A stretch of DNA of 64,000 nt from Methylobacillus rhizosphaerae (GCF_900187985.1 NZ_FZOA01000004.1:186001-250000); one strand, 5' to 3'; shown: positions 50,506 to 60,162, numbered from the stretch's first letter. The notes: generated by a model not told the origin, from the letters alone. Program-made: numbers and translations.

Positions 50506-51912
50506 ATGACAGAAAAGTCCAATATCTTGAATTCAACTTCTTCCAAAACATGGTCGGGCCGTTTTAACGAGCCGGTGGCTGAGCTAGTCAAGCAATATAC
50601 TGCTTCGGTGGGGTTTGACTACCGCTTGGCTGAATACGACATACAGGGTTCTCTCGCACATGCGAGTATGTTAGGCGCACAGGGCATCATCAGCCAGGAA
50701 GACGTAGCCAGGATTGAGCAAGGGCTGGAAGAGATTCTTGAAGAAATTCGCAAGGGGGAGTTTACCTGGTTACTTGATCTTGAGGATGTGCATCTCAATA
50801 TCGAGAAACGTTTGACAGACAAGATTGGCGACGCAGGTAAGCGCTTGCATACAGGACGTTCCCGCAATGACCAGGTAGCGACGGATATCCGCTTGTGGCT
50901 GCGGGCTATGGTGGATGATGCTGTGGGCCGTATCCGCAAGCTGCAACAATCCCTGGTGGATCTGGCAGAGCAGCATGCAGATACAGTAATGCCTGGTTTT
51001 ACCCATTTGCAGGTCGCGCAACCCGTGACATTTGGCCATCATCTGTTGGCCTATTTTGAAATGCTGCAACGGGATGCCGAGCGTTTCATTGACGCCCGCA
51101 AGCGTATCAACCGCCTGCCGCTGGGAGCTGCTGCCCTCGCAGGGACCAGTTATCCGATCGACAGAGAGAGGGTAGCGCGCGAACTGGGGTTTGATGCGGT
51201 ATGCGAGAACTCTTTGGATGCCGTGTCTGACCGTGACTTTGCCATTGAATTCACCGCTGCCGCGTCCTTGCTGATGACGCATTTGTCGCGCCTGTCTGAA
51301 GAATTGATTCTCTGGTCCAGCCCGCGTTTTGGTTTTATCGATATTGCAGATCGTTTCTGTACCGGCTCTTCCATCATGCCGCAGAAGAAAAATCCTGATG
51401 TGCCGGAACTGGTGCGTGGCAAGACCGGACGTGTCAACGGCCACCTGGTGGCATTGTTGACACTGATGAAAAGTCAGCCGCTGGCCTACAACAAGGACAA
51501 CCAGGAAGACAAAGAGCCTTTGTTCGATACCGTGGATACCCTGCTGGTAACGCTGGAAATCTATGCTGACATGCTGCGTGGCATCAAGGTGGATAAGGAT
51601 GCCATGCGATTGGCTGCCGCAGAAGGGTTTGCCACGGCCACTGACCTGGCAGACTACCTGGTCAAGAAAGGCATGCCATTCCGGGATGCCCATGAAGTGG
51701 TGGCATTGGCAGTGCGTCATGCAGTGGAGCAGAAGTGTGACCTGGCGGATCTTCCGCTGCCGCAGTTGCAGGTATTCAGTAACCAGATTGCAGAAGATGT
51801 TTATGAAGTGCTGACACTGGAAGGATCACTGGCAAGCCGCAATCATCGCGGTGGAACGGCGCCAGCACAAGTGCGGGAAGCATTGAAGCGTGCCAGGGCC
51901 TTGCTCGGATAG
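50506..51912 (+). CDS. argH: Argininosuccinate lyase
   Basis: ArgH splits argininosuccinate into arginine and fumarate. The 468-residue protein has [16 protein letters not shown] near residue 117, the [19 protein letters not shown] segment with the active-site His near 165, and the signature [16 protein letters not shown] near 287. A TATAAT box lies about 60 nt before the ATG. It is followed by a very long terminator. Confidence 0.97.
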   Translation: MTEKSNILNSTSSKTWSGRFNEPVAELVKQYTASVGFDYRLAEYDIQGSLAHASMLGAQGIISQEDVARIEQGLEEILEEIRKGEFTWLLDLEDVHLNIEKRLTDKIGDAGKRLHTGRSRNDQVATDIRLWLRAMVDDAVGRIRKLQQSLVDLAEQHADTVMPGFTHLQVAQPVTFGHHLLAYFEMLQRDAERFIDARKRINRLPLGAAALAGTSYPIDRERVARELGFDAVCENSLDAVSDRDFAIEFTAAASLLMTHLSRLSEELILWSSPRFGFIDIADRFCTGSSIMPQKKNPDVPELVRGKTGRVNGHLVALLTLMKSQPLAYNKDNQEDKEPLFDTVDTLLVTLEIYADMLRGIKVDKDAMRLAAAEGFATATDLADYLVKKGMPFRDAHEVVALAVRHAVEQKCDLADLPLPQLQVFSNQIAEDVYEVLTLEGSLASRNHRGGTAPAQVREALKRARALLG

Positions 51913-51923
51913 TATATTCCTGT

Positions 51924-51967
51924 GATCAAACAACAAGGCCCGCAACTGCGGGCCTTGTTGTTTGATC
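51924..51967. terminator. Terminator shared by argH and hemW (21-bp perfect stem)
   Basis: Bases 51924-51944 pair perfectly with 51947-51967 around a core CAAGGCCCGCA; only 2 bases lie between the arms, so the tip pairs must open. It sits between two convergent genes. The stem is longer than in any other terminator in the window. Confidence 0.82.
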
Positions 51968-51997
51968 TGTACCTTGTATCAATCCGATATGAGATGG

Positions 51998-53188
51998 CTA
52001 TTCAAGAAACATGGCGAGTAGTTCGTTCAGGAAGCGCTGACCAAGCAAGGTTGGGGCGATACGCGTGTCTGAAGTACTGAGCAAACCTTTATCAACAGCA
52101 GATTGCAAGGTGGAGGCAATACTGCTGAGTGGCAAGCCGGTGCGCATGGTGAACAGCTCTGGTTCGAAGCCGTCAGTGAGGCGTAAAGCATTCATCATGA
52201 ATTCAAAAGGCAGTTCTTCGCGTGGGATTTGCCAGATATTGTCTGCCGCGTTGCCGCGCATGGCATGTTCCAGATAACGCTTGGGGTGTTTGTGGCGGCT
52301 TTCCCGTGTGATACGGTCATGAAAACTCAGCTTGCTGTGGGCGCCGGCTCCGATGCCGAGATAGTCGCCGAACAGCCAGTAGTTGCGGTTGTGGCGGCAC
52401 TGGCGACCATGTTGTGCAAATGCGGAAGTCTCATAATGATCGTAACCATGCTGGCCAAGCAGGTTCTCTATGGCCTCTTGCATGCTAGCGCTGGTGTCAT
52501 CATCTGGCAGGACAGGTGGCGTGCGATGGAAAGGTGTGTTGGGTTCCAGCGTCAGGTGATAAAAGGAGAGATGGGCCGGTTTCAGTTCGCATGCACGTTG
52601 CGCATCGGCAAGAGCGTGTTCCAGGGTCTGGCCGGGCAAGGCATACATGACATCCAGGTTGACGGAATCAAAGGTATTGAGCGCCAGCTCCGCCGCTGCC
52701 ATGGCCTGGGCTTCATCATGAATGCGGCCGAGTTTCTGCAGATACTCACTGTCAAAACTCTGGATGCCCAAGGACAGCCGGTTGACTCCTGCGGTGCGGT
52801 ATCCTGTGAAATGTGCGGCATCGACAGTGCCAGGATTGGCTTCCAGCGTGATTTCACAATCTGAGCTGAGCTGCACCAAGGCGCGGACATTGCTCAGGAT
52901 GCGGTCTATGGCCTCCGGGGAAAACAGGCTGGGAGTACCGCCACCGAAGAAAATGCTGTGCACGCGACGACCCCAGATGCGCGGTACGGATTGCTCCAGA
53001 TCGGCAACCAGTGCGTCTACATAGGCGGTCTCCGGGATTTCGCTACGTGATTCATGTGAGTTGAAATCACAATAAGGACACTTGCGAACACACCAGGGAA
53101 TGTGGATGTACAGGGAAAGCGGTGGTGGCTGGGTCGGCGCTGAAGAAAGGCTGCTGCTGGCTTCTGGCTGGCTGGCCGTTGCGCTAAT
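51998..53188 (-). CDS. hemW: Radical SAM heme chaperone HemW, start codon unclear
   Basis: HemW is a radical SAM protein that binds heme and delivers it to respiratory enzymes. The frame contains LYIHIPWCVRKCPYCDFNSHE with the C-x3-C-x2-C iron-sulfur motif, then IFFGGGTPSLFSPE and QSFDSEYLQKLGRIHD. There is no ATG, GTG or TTG in any minus frame between about 53095 and 53222, upstream of the Cys motif; the first GTG (52963) would delete it. The frame is open to 53221. I list 53188 (ATT, overlapping the upstream stop) as a tentative start, giving 396 residues. A +1 shift from the upstream gene or a sequence error are alternatives. Confidence 0.85.
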   Translation of the reverse strand: MSATASQPEASSSLSSAPTQPPPLSLYIHIPWCVRKCPYCDFNSHESRSEIPETAYVDALVADLEQSVPRIWGRRVHSIFFGGGTPSLFSPEAIDRILSNVRALVQLSSDCEITLEANPGTVDAAHFTGYRTAGVNRLSLGIQSFDSEYLQKLGRIHDEAQAMAAAELALNTFDSVNLDVMYALPGQTLEHALADAQRACELKPAHLSFYHLTLEPNTPFHRTPPVLPDDDTSASMQEAIENLLGQHGYDHYETSAFAQHGRQCRHNRNYWLFGDYLGIGAGAHSKLSFHDRITRESRHKHPKRYLEHAMRGNAADNIWQIPREELPFEFMMNALRLTDGFEPELFTMRTGLPLSSIASTLQSAVDKGLLSTSDTRIAPTLLGQRFLNELLAMFLE

Positions 53189-53417
53189 TTCCTGTATTTT
53201 TATGGGGGTGCTGATAGGGATTCACCAGTTCGTCAATCAGGCGATGCAGTGCTTCCCGCATCTGGGTTTCGGAGACCTCCATGAGCAAGCCATCCTCAAG
53301 GGCATCCTGCGCAATCTGCTTGATCTCGTCAAAATTCTCAGTCATGACCTTAACCTTTTCGGTACATGAGACCACGCTGCCATCATCGCGCAGCCATTTG
53401 GGCCAGTCACCACTCAT
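53184..53417 (-). CDS. Conserved small protein of unknown function between rdgB and hemW
   Basis: The 77-residue protein begins MSGDWPKWLRDDGSVVSCTEK and has a central acidic helical stretch (NFDEIKQIAQDALEDGLLM, then QMREALHRLIDELVNPY). I recall similar proteins in other betaproteobacteria at this position, but no family name. Its ATG overlaps the rdgB stop by 4 nt, and its stop overlaps the hemW frame, so the three are likely co-translated. No signal or membrane segment is visible. Confidence 0.82.
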   Translation of the reverse strand: MSGDWPKWLRDDGSVVSCTEKVKVMTENFDEIKQIAQDALEDGLLMEVSETQMREALHRLIDELVNPYQHPHKNTGN

Positions 53418-54019
53418 AGTGCCAGCCTTTCCAGTTGCTGGACGAGTTTCGTCAATGCATGGCCGCGGTGGCTGATGCGGTTCTTGATGTCAGCAGGCAA
53501 TTCGGCGGCAGATTGTCCGGTCTTGGCATCCAGGAACAAGGGGTCATAACCAAAGCCACCAGTGCCACGCGGTGCCTGGAGGATTTCTCCTTGCCAGATA
53601 CCTTCTGCGATCAGGGGCTGGGGGTCGTCAGCGTGGCGCACAAGTACCATCGCGCAGTAATAATAGGCATGACGATCATGCTGGTTCTCCAGACTTTGCA
53701 GCAACTTCTGGTTATTGCGTTCGTCCGATTTCGGCTCACCTGCATAGCGGGCGGAATACACGCCGGGTGCCCCTTGCAGGACATTGACACAAATGCCGGA
53801 ATCATCGGCAAGTGCTGGCAGACCGGTATGGCGGCTGGCATGGCGTGCCTTGGCCAATGCATTTTCAATGAAAGTCGCAAATGGCTCTTCTGCTTCGGTC
53901 ACATTGAATGCGGATTGTGGCAACACCTCAATGGACAGTGGTTGGAGCAAGGCCTGGATTTCCTTCAGCTTGCCCAGGTTGCCGCTTGCAATCACCAGTT
54001 TCTGGAAAGGCATGGCCAT
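53414..54019 (-). CDS. rdgB: XTP/dITP diphosphatase
   Basis: RdgB removes non-canonical purine nucleotides such as dITP and XTP. The 201-residue protein has ASGNLGKLKEI near residue 11, LADDSGICV near 70, and TGGFGYDPLFL near 153, all family motifs. It lies 2 nt after rph and overlaps the next gene by 4 nt. Either of two nearby Met codons may be the start. Confidence 0.95.
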   Translation of the reverse strand: MAMPFQKLVIASGNLGKLKEIQALLQPLSIEVLPQSAFNVTEAEEPFATFIENALAKARHASRHTGLPALADDSGICVNVLQGAPGVYSARYAGEPKSDERNNQKLLQSLENQHDRHAYYYCAMVLVRHADDPQPLIAEGIWQGEILQAPRGTGGFGYDPLFLDAKTGQSAAELPADIKNRISHRGHALTKLVQQLERLAL

Positions 54020-54021
54020 GT

Positions 54022-54738
54022 TTATAGTCCCAGTACGGCTTTCTGCTTGAGCAGCAGGGAGTGGATACCGCTTTCCGCCAGTTCCAGCATGCGGTTCATG
54101 GCCTCACGCTGGAACGGTTCGCCTTCAGCCGTGCCCTGGATTTCCACAAAACCGCCCTGGCCGGTCATTACGACATTCATATCGGTATCGCAGGCGGAAT
54201 CCTCGACATAGTCGAGATCCAACACTGGATTTCCCTGATACACACCCACTGAAATGGCAGCCACTGCATCACGCAACGGGGATTCCGCGATCAGTTGCTT
54301 GTTCAGCAGCAAACTGATCGCGTCATGCAATGCGACATATGCGCCGGTGATGCTGGCGGTACGTGTGCCACCATCAGCCTGGATGACATCGCAATCAAGA
54401 TGAATCGTGCGCTCACCGAGCTTTTCCAGGTCAATGATGGCGCGCAGGCTGCGGCCGATCAGGCGCTGGATTTCCTGGGTGCGGCCTGATTGCTTGCCGC
54501 GGGCCGCTTCACGGTCCATGCGGCTGCCGGTGGAGCGGGGCAGCATGCCATATTCTGCAGTGACCCACCCTTGGTTCTTGCCGCGCAGGAATGGAGGTAC
54601 TCTTTCTTCCACGCTGGCGGTGCACAGCACATGAGTATCACCAAATTTGACCAGCACGGAGCCTTCCGCATGCTTGGTGTAATGGCGGATGATTTCAACT
54701 TCACGTAACTGATCCGGGGCGCGGTTGCTGGGACGCAT
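54022..54738 (-). CDS. rph: Ribonuclease PH
   Basis: RNase PH is a phosphorolytic 3' exonuclease for tRNA maturation. The 238-residue protein begins [14 protein letters not shown] and has [18 protein letters not shown] near residue 50, [18 protein letters not shown] near 96, and [23 protein letters not shown] near 112. Full length. It heads the rph-rdgB-(unknown)-hemW cluster and diverges from yicC. Confidence 0.97.
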   Translation of the reverse strand: MRPSNRAPDQLREVEIIRHYTKHAEGSVLVKFGDTHVLCTASVEERVPPFLRGKNQGWVTAEYGMLPRSTGSRMDREAARGKQSGRTQEIQRLIGRSLRAIIDLEKLGERTIHLDCDVIQADGGTRTASITGAYVALHDAISLLLNKQLIAESPLRDAVAAISVGVYQGNPVLDLDYVEDSACDTDMNVVMTGQGGFVEIQGTAEGEPFQREAMNRMLELAESGIHSLLLKQKAVLGL

Positions 54739-54984
54739 GATGATTCCTGAGATCTCAAAGGGGATATTATAAGCGATGCCTGCAGTATGGATTGCCTAAA
54801 TTTAGTTATAGCTGGCCCATATGTTAGTACTTGCTATACGAAATCAAGGCTAGCTGCCAGCCTTCGTAGCTTATCTGCTTGCTCTTTGCTTGAGTGGGAT
54901 ACACAGCAAATTACAGGGTAATCTGCCATGACCCTCTGCAGATTTGATACCATGACCCCAATTTAATCAGGAATCTGCATCGAC

Positions 54985-55851
54985 ATGATTTACAGCATGA
55001 CCGGTTATGCCTCGGTAGAGCATGAGGTGAGCAACGGCGTTCTGGTGCTGGAACTACGCTCAGTCAACCATCGATATCTCGAATTACAGCTCAAGCTGGA
55101 TGACAATGTTCGGATATTTGAGCCGCAAATTCGTGAGTTGATCAGTACCCGGCTCAAGCGTGGCAAAGTGGAGTGCCGCATCAATCTCGCGCATCGTGCT
55201 GTTGAGCAGCGGCAGGTCCAACTGGACGAAACAGTATTGCATCAACTAGCACAGATGACAGTCAGCGTTCAGCGTCATTTTCCAGAGAGTCGGCCATTGA
55301 GCGTCTCCGATATATTACGTTGGCCGGGTGTTGTGCTTGGAGAAAGTGCTGATCCGGAGGCGCTGGGTAGTGCCATCCGCGATAGTTTGCTCGAGGCGGT
55401 AAAACAAATGACAGAGGCGCGGGCGCGTGAAGGTGTCAAGCTGAAGACCATTATCCTTGACCGCTTGGCAGAGATGGAAGTGCTGGTAGGGAAAGTACGC
55501 CCTGTATTGCCGGAACAGGTGAAAGCCTACCAAGAGCGCCTCACTGCCAAGCTCAGGGAGGTATTTGGTGTTGCCGATGAAGAGCGCATTCGCCAGGAGT
55601 TGACCATTTTTGCCCAGCGCATTGACGTTGATGAGGAATTGAGTCGCTTGGGTGCGCATGTTGCTGAAGTAAAGCGCATTCTTGAGGTTGGGAGTCCGGC
55701 GGGGAAACAGCTGGATTTTCTGATGCAGGAGCTCAATCGAGAGGCTAATACCCTTGCTTCCAAGTCCGTGTCTACGGAAGTGTCGCAAGCTGCCATGACG
55801 CTTAAGCTGTTGATTGAGCAGATGCGTGAGCAAGTGCAGAACATAGAGTAA
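54985..55851 (+). CDS. yicC: YicC family endoribonuclease
   Basis: YicC proteins have been reported to be endoribonucleases. The 288-residue protein begins MIYSMTGYASVEHE, the typical start, and has ELRSVNHRYLELQLKL near residue 25, then EEIRQEL-like EERIRQELTIFAQRIDVDEELSRLGAH near residue 200 and KQLDFLMQELNREANTLASKS near 245. It is followed 36 nt later by the DUF475 gene. The window order rph, yicC, gmk, rpoZ resembles that of many proteobacteria. Confidence 0.94.
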   Translation: MIYSMTGYASVEHEVSNGVLVLELRSVNHRYLELQLKLDDNVRIFEPQIRELISTRLKRGKVECRINLAHRAVEQRQVQLDETVLHQLAQMTVSVQRHFPESRPLSVSDILRWPGVVLGESADPEALGSAIRDSLLEAVKQMTEARAREGVKLKTIILDRLAEMEVLVGKVRPVLPEQVKAYQERLTAKLREVFGVADEERIRQELTIFAQRIDVDEELSRLGAHVAEVKRILEVGSPAGKQLDFLMQELNREANTLASKSVSTEVSQAAMTLKLLIEQMREQVQNIE

Positions 55852-55890
55852 TGCCGTTTGCAGGCATGACCATATTGATTCGGAACAGTG

Positions 55891-56931
55891 ATGCGTGATT
55901 TCAAATATTCTTTTTTTGTAACGTTTCTGTGCCTGAGCCTAGCTGCGCTCTGGGGCTATGAGCTTAAAGGCGGTATTGCAGGTATCTGGCCTGCGCTGAG
56001 TGTAGCGCTGATTCTGGGGATTATGGAAGTCAGCCTGTCTTTTGACAATGCGGTGGTGAATGCTTCCATTCTCAAGGAAATGGATGAAAGATGGCGTCAG
56101 ATATTTCTGACCATAGGCATCCTGATTGCCGTGTTTGGAGTGCGGCTGCTATTTCCCTTGCTGCTGGTGGCAGTAGCCACGAACCAGGGGTTGGTGGAAG
56201 TGGCACACATGGCGATCAACAATCCTGTGCTGTACGCAGATTACCTGGATGATGGACATACCGCGATTGCGGCATTTGGCGGCTCATTCCTGTTTCTTGT
56301 GTTCCTGAGTTTCATTTTTGACCCGGACAAGGATCTGCACTGGCTGGGAAGATTTGAAGCCGCCATGGGCAAGCTGGGAAATATGGAATCCATCAAGATC
56401 ATCGTGATCCTGCTGATTCTGCTTGGATTGCAGAGTTTTCTGCCAATCTCCCAGGCGGAGCAGCTTACCATCCTGCTTGCCGGCTTGAGCGGTGTTGTGT
56501 TGTATGTGTTGATTGACAGCCTGAGTAGTTTCTTTTCATCCCAGGCGGAAGGAGATGCGTTTGCCAAAACGGCGAAGCGCAATGGTGTAATGGGTTTCCT
56601 CTATCTGGAAATTCTGGATGCCTCATTTTCGTTTGATGGCGTCATCGGTGCATTCGCCATTACCCGCGATGTGGTGCTTATCATGCTGGGACTGACCATA
56701 GGCGCCATGTTTGTGCGGTCGATGACAGTCAGGCTGGTGTACAAGGGGACACTGGATCATTATGTTTATCTCGAACATGGAGCACATTATGCGATTGGTG
56801 TGCTTGGATTGATCATGTTCTATACGATTTATCATCCAGTACCCGAGATTGTGACAGGCTTGATTGGCGTGGTATTTATCATGGCGGCCTTGTTGTCATC
56901 CATACGCCATAAGCGCAGGCTGGCGCATTGA
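55891..56931 (+). CDS. DUF475/TerC-like membrane protein
   Basis: The 346-residue protein has nine or so membrane segments and two family motifs with acidic residues in membrane context: MEVSLSFDNAVVNA near residue 46 and LEILDASFSFDGVIGA near 243. These resemble TerC proteins, linked to tellurite resistance and metal export. A manganese or other metal role is plausible but unproven here. ATG 55891 is preferred; the frame also has a GTG directly before it. It lies between yicC and gmk, an unusual place for this gene. Confidence 0.85.
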   Translation: MRDFKYSFFVTFLCLSLAALWGYELKGGIAGIWPALSVALILGIMEVSLSFDNAVVNASILKEMDERWRQIFLTIGILIAVFGVRLLFPLLLVAVATNQGLVEVAHMAINNPVLYADYLDDGHTAIAAFGGSFLFLVFLSFIFDPDKDLHWLGRFEAAMGKLGNMESIKIIVILLILLGLQSFLPISQAEQLTILLAGLSGVVLYVLIDSLSSFFSSQAEGDAFAKTAKRNGVMGFLYLEILDASFSFDGVIGAFAITRDVVLIMLGLTIGAMFVRSMTVRLVYKGTLDHYVYLEHGAHYAIGVLGLIMFYTIYHPVPEIVTGLIGVVFIMAALLSSIRHKRRLAH

Positions 56932-56959
56932 GCCTGATTATTAAGATTGAACGACGGAA

Positions 56960-57577
56960 ATGAGTACCATGGAAGGCAATTTATTCATTATCACCGCGCC
57001 TTCAGGCGCAGGCAAAACCTCACTGGTTCGCGCCCTACTGGATGGAGATGAGCACATCAAGCTATCTGTATCCCACACTACGCGCCAACCCAGGCCGGGT
57101 GAAGAGGAGGGTGTGCACTATCATTTTGTCGCCGAGCCGGAGTTTGTCGATTTGCTCAATCACGGGGACTTCCTTGAAAGTGCCCAGGTGCATAGTGCTT
57201 ATTACGGGACTTCACGCTCTGTCGTGAATGCAGTGCTGGCCCAGGGGCTTGATCTGATACTGGAAATCGACTGGCAGGGAGCAGAGCAAGTGCGCAAGCA
57301 ATACCCCGCGGCCATCAGTATTTTTATATTGCCACCGTCCATGGAAGCATTAGAGCAACGTCTCAATAACCGTGCCCAGGATAGTGCTGAGGTCATTGTC
57401 CGAAGATTGGCTGCTGCGCGTGATGAGATGCGTCACGTGGCAGAATTCGACTATGTTACAATCAACGACAGGTTTGAACATGCGCTGGAAGATCTGCGCG
57501 CCATCATCCGCAGCCAGCGTTTGAGGCGTGAGAAACAGTTGCTTCGGTACCAGGATATGGTGCAGAAACTACTGTGA
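56960..57577 (+). CDS. gmk: Guanylate kinase
   Basis: Gmk converts GMP to GDP. The 205-residue protein has the P-loop TAPSGAGKTSLVRALL near residue 12, the GMP-binding motif SVSHTTRQPRPGE near residue 37, and LEIDWQGAEQVR near 100. Full length. It is followed by rpoZ and the RelA/SpoT gene, a conserved order connected to guanine nucleotide metabolism. Confidence 0.97.
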   Translation: MSTMEGNLFIITAPSGAGKTSLVRALLDGDEHIKLSVSHTTRQPRPGEEEGVHYHFVAEPEFVDLLNHGDFLESAQVHSAYYGTSRSVVNAVLAQGLDLILEIDWQGAEQVRKQYPAAISIFILPPSMEALEQRLNNRAQDSAEVIVRRLAAARDEMRHVAEFDYVTINDRFEHALEDLRAIIRSQRLRREKQLLRYQDMVQKLL

Positions 57578-57625
57578 GCGGTCAGCGCATGGACAGTATG
57601 ATTATACTCAGGAGAGATTTGTATC

Positions 57626-57838
57626 ATGGCACGTATTACCGTTGATGATTGTCTGGAAAAAATACCTAATCGCTTCCAATTGACACTGGTAGCTGCTTAT
57701 CGTGCACGCCAGCTTGCCAATGGTTCAGAGCCGCTGGTGAATGCGCATGGCAGTAAAGACAAGCCAACTGTGCTGGCATTGCGTGAAATTGCGGCATCCA
57801 AGGTTGGTCTGGAAGTGCTTAACCGTGGACATGCCTGA
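57626..57838 (+). CDS. rpoZ: RNA polymerase subunit omega
   Basis: Omega supports RNA polymerase assembly and in E. coli is part of a ppGpp-binding site. The 70-residue protein begins [20 protein letters not shown] and has [13 protein letters not shown] near residue 50. It is near the lower limit in length compared with E. coli (91) but typical for betaproteobacteria. The ribosome site AGGAGAG precedes the ATG. A GC-rich hairpin follows before the RelA/SpoT gene. Confidence 0.96.
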   Translation: MARITVDDCLEKIPNRFQLTLVAAYRARQLANGSEPLVNAHGSKDKPTVLALREIAASKVGLEVLNRGHA

Positions 57839-57870
57839 TTGACTGCCTTGTAATAAACACTAGCTGGTGT

Positions 57871-57903
57871 ACCCGGGGAGAAGCTGATGAGCAAGCCCCG
57901 GGT
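57871..57903 (+). other. GC-rich hairpin between rpoZ and the RelA/SpoT gene
   Basis: ACCCGGGG (57871-57878) pairs with CCCCGGGT (57896-57903) around a 17-nt loop. No T run follows, so it is not a standard terminator; it may be an RNA processing or stability element. Confidence 0.55.
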
Positions 57904-57939
57904 TGGCGAATATTTTGTGTTGAATGATTATCCGGATTT

Positions 57940-60162
57940 ATGCCAAAGACTGCTGCCAAAAGACCAGCCGAATCAATTCCAACTCCTCCTTTACTGCCTG
58001 CCGACAGTGAAGACTCCCAGCTCACCCTGCGCCTGCGGGAATATCTCAAGCAAGATGACATAACCCAGATCTGGGAAGCATACCGTTTCAGTGCCGCTGC
58101 TCATGAAGGCCAGGTCCGGCGAAGTGGCGAGCCTTATGTGATTCATCCTGTCAGTGTGGCTGGTATTCTTGCGGCACTGCATCTTGACCCTCCTACATTG
58201 ATTGCGGCCTTGCTGCATGATGTGGTCGAGGATACAGGCGTGACCAAGCAGGAAATCAGCGAGCGTTTTGGCAAACAGGTGGCAGACCTGGTTGATGGAT
58301 TATCCAAACTGGACAAGATTGAGTTCCAGAGCGCGACCCAGGCCCAGGCGGAAAATTTCCGCAAAATGCTGCTGGCGATGTCGCAGGATGTACGCGTGAT
58401 TCTGGTCAAATTGGCGGACCGCCTGCATAACATGAGTACGCTGGAGGTCATGAAGCCGGAGAAACAGCGGCGCATTGCACGTGAGACCTTGGATATCTAT
58501 GCGCCGATTGCCAACCGGCTTGGCCTCAATGACATTTATCAGACGCTGGAAGACTTGAGCTTCAAGTATCTATATCCCATGCGTCACCGCGTGATTTCCA
58601 AGGCAGTCATGGCGGCACGTGGCAATCGCAAAGAAGTGGTTGGCAAGATTCTGGATGCCATCAACCAGCAGTTGAAGGATCATCATATTGATGCTGAGGT
58701 GACGGGACGCGAAAAGCACTTGTACAGCATCTACAAGAAAATGACTGGCAAGACGGTGACGTTTTCCCAGATTTACGATATCTATGGTTTTCGTGTAGTC
58801 GTACGTGACTTGTCCACCTGCTATGCCACTCTTGGAGTATTGCATGGCTTGTACAAACCAATTCCGGGGAAGTTCAAGGATTATATTGCCATTCCCAAGG
58901 CCAATGGTTATCAGTCCTTGCATACGACATTGTTCGGTCCATTCGGCACGCCGATCGAGGTGCAGATACGTAGCCGTGAAATGCATAATATTGCAGATGC
59001 CGGGGTCGCAGCACACTGGCTCTACAAGTCGACAGATGCTCATCTGACCGCGTTGCAGCAGCAAACACACCAATGGTTGCAACGTTTGCTCGACATACAG
59101 AGTGAAAGCTCGGACTCATTGGAGTTCCTTGAACATTTCAAGGTGGACCTGTTTCCGGACGAAGTGTATGTTTTCACTCCCAAAGGCACCATTATGGCAT
59201 TGCCTAAAGGTGCCACCGCTGTTGATTTTGCCTATGCAGTCCATACGGATATTGGCAATCGCTGTGTCGCAGTGAAGATCAATCAGGAACTCGCGCCATT
59301 ACGTACAGAGCTGCATAACGGCGATCATGTCGAGATCATTACTGCCGCGCATGCCCATCCTAATCCTGCCTGGTTGAACTATGTGCTGACCGGCAAGGCG
59401 CGAGCGCATATCCGCCATTACCTCAAGTCCATGCAATCGACAGAATCGGCGCTGCTGGGAGAGCGTATGCTGAACCAGGCTTTGCGTGCATTGCATGCCA
59501 ACCCGGGCACAATTGATGAAGCTGCGTGGCAGCGTCTGATACGTGATTATGGTGCCAAGAGCAGGGACGAAATCCTGGCAGATATTGGTCTGGGCAAGCG
59601 ACTCAACGTCATGGTGGCACATCAGCTCATGATTCCTGCCAATGGTCAGAATGAGGTGGCCGATAATGCCAAACCGCAACCCAAGGTGCTGGATACGATC
59701 ACGATCCGAGGTTCCGAAGGCATGGCAGTGCAGTTTGCGCAGTGCTGTCGCCCGATTCCTGGTGATCCCATTCTCGGGTTCATCAACAAGGATAAAGGCC
59801 TGGTGATCCATACCCATGACTGTCCTGCCATACGTAAATTCCGCCTGGACCCTGACAAATGGCTGGATGTGGAATGGGATCCGCAGGGGCACAGGTTGTA
59901 CAAGGTCAGCCTCAAGCTGATCGTGGCGAATCGTCGGGGCATGTTGGCGAAGATTGCGGCCGGTATTGCTGAAGCGGGTTCGAATATTGACAACGTCAGC
60001 ATGGAAGAGGCGGATAATAGTACCTATACCAATATGAATTTCACGGTGCAGGTAGAAAACCGGGTGCATCTGGCCGAACTGGTACGACGTTTGCGCAAGA
60101 TTCCGGATGTAGTGCGCATCAATCGTGTCAAAGGGATTGGAGCAGAGCAAAGAACGCAGTAG
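57940..60162 (+). CDS. spoT: Bifunctional (p)ppGpp synthetase/hydrolase, RelA/SpoT family
   Basis: The enzyme makes and destroys the stringent-response alarmone. The 740-residue protein has an HD hydrolase domain with VIHPVSVAGILA near residue 68 and LLHDVVEDTGV near 90, suggesting active hydrolysis. A synthetase domain follows with KHLYSIYKKM near 265 and KFKDYIAIPKANGYQSLHTT near residue 308, then a TGS domain (DEVYVFTPKGTIMALPKGATAVDFAYAVHTD near 407) and a C-terminal ACT domain (about 660-735). The intact HD motifs point to SpoT rather than RelA. The ribosome site is weak. Confidence 0.95.
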   Translation: MPKTAAKRPAESIPTPPLLPADSEDSQLTLRLREYLKQDDITQIWEAYRFSAAAHEGQVRRSGEPYVIHPVSVAGILAALHLDPPTLIAALLHDVVEDTGVTKQEISERFGKQVADLVDGLSKLDKIEFQSATQAQAENFRKMLLAMSQDVRVILVKLADRLHNMSTLEVMKPEKQRRIARETLDIYAPIANRLGLNDIYQTLEDLSFKYLYPMRHRVISKAVMAARGNRKEVVGKILDAINQQLKDHHIDAEVTGREKHLYSIYKKMTGKTVTFSQIYDIYGFRVVVRDLSTCYATLGVLHGLYKPIPGKFKDYIAIPKANGYQSLHTTLFGPFGTPIEVQIRSREMHNIADAGVAAHWLYKSTDAHLTALQQQTHQWLQRLLDIQSESSDSLEFLEHFKVDLFPDEVYVFTPKGTIMALPKGATAVDFAYAVHTDIGNRCVAVKINQELAPLRTELHNGDHVEIITAAHAHPNPAWLNYVLTGKARAHIRHYLKSMQSTESALLGERMLNQALRALHANPGTIDEAAWQRLIRDYGAKSRDEILADIGLGKRLNVMVAHQLMIPANGQNEVADNAKPQPKVLDTITIRGSEGMAVQFAQCCRPIPGDPILGFINKDKGLVIHTHDCPAIRKFRLDPDKWLDVEWDPQGHRLYKVSLKLIVANRRGMLAKIAAGIAEAGSNIDNVSMEEADNSTYTNMNFTVQVENRVHLAELVRRLRKIPDVVRINRVKGIGAEQRTQ

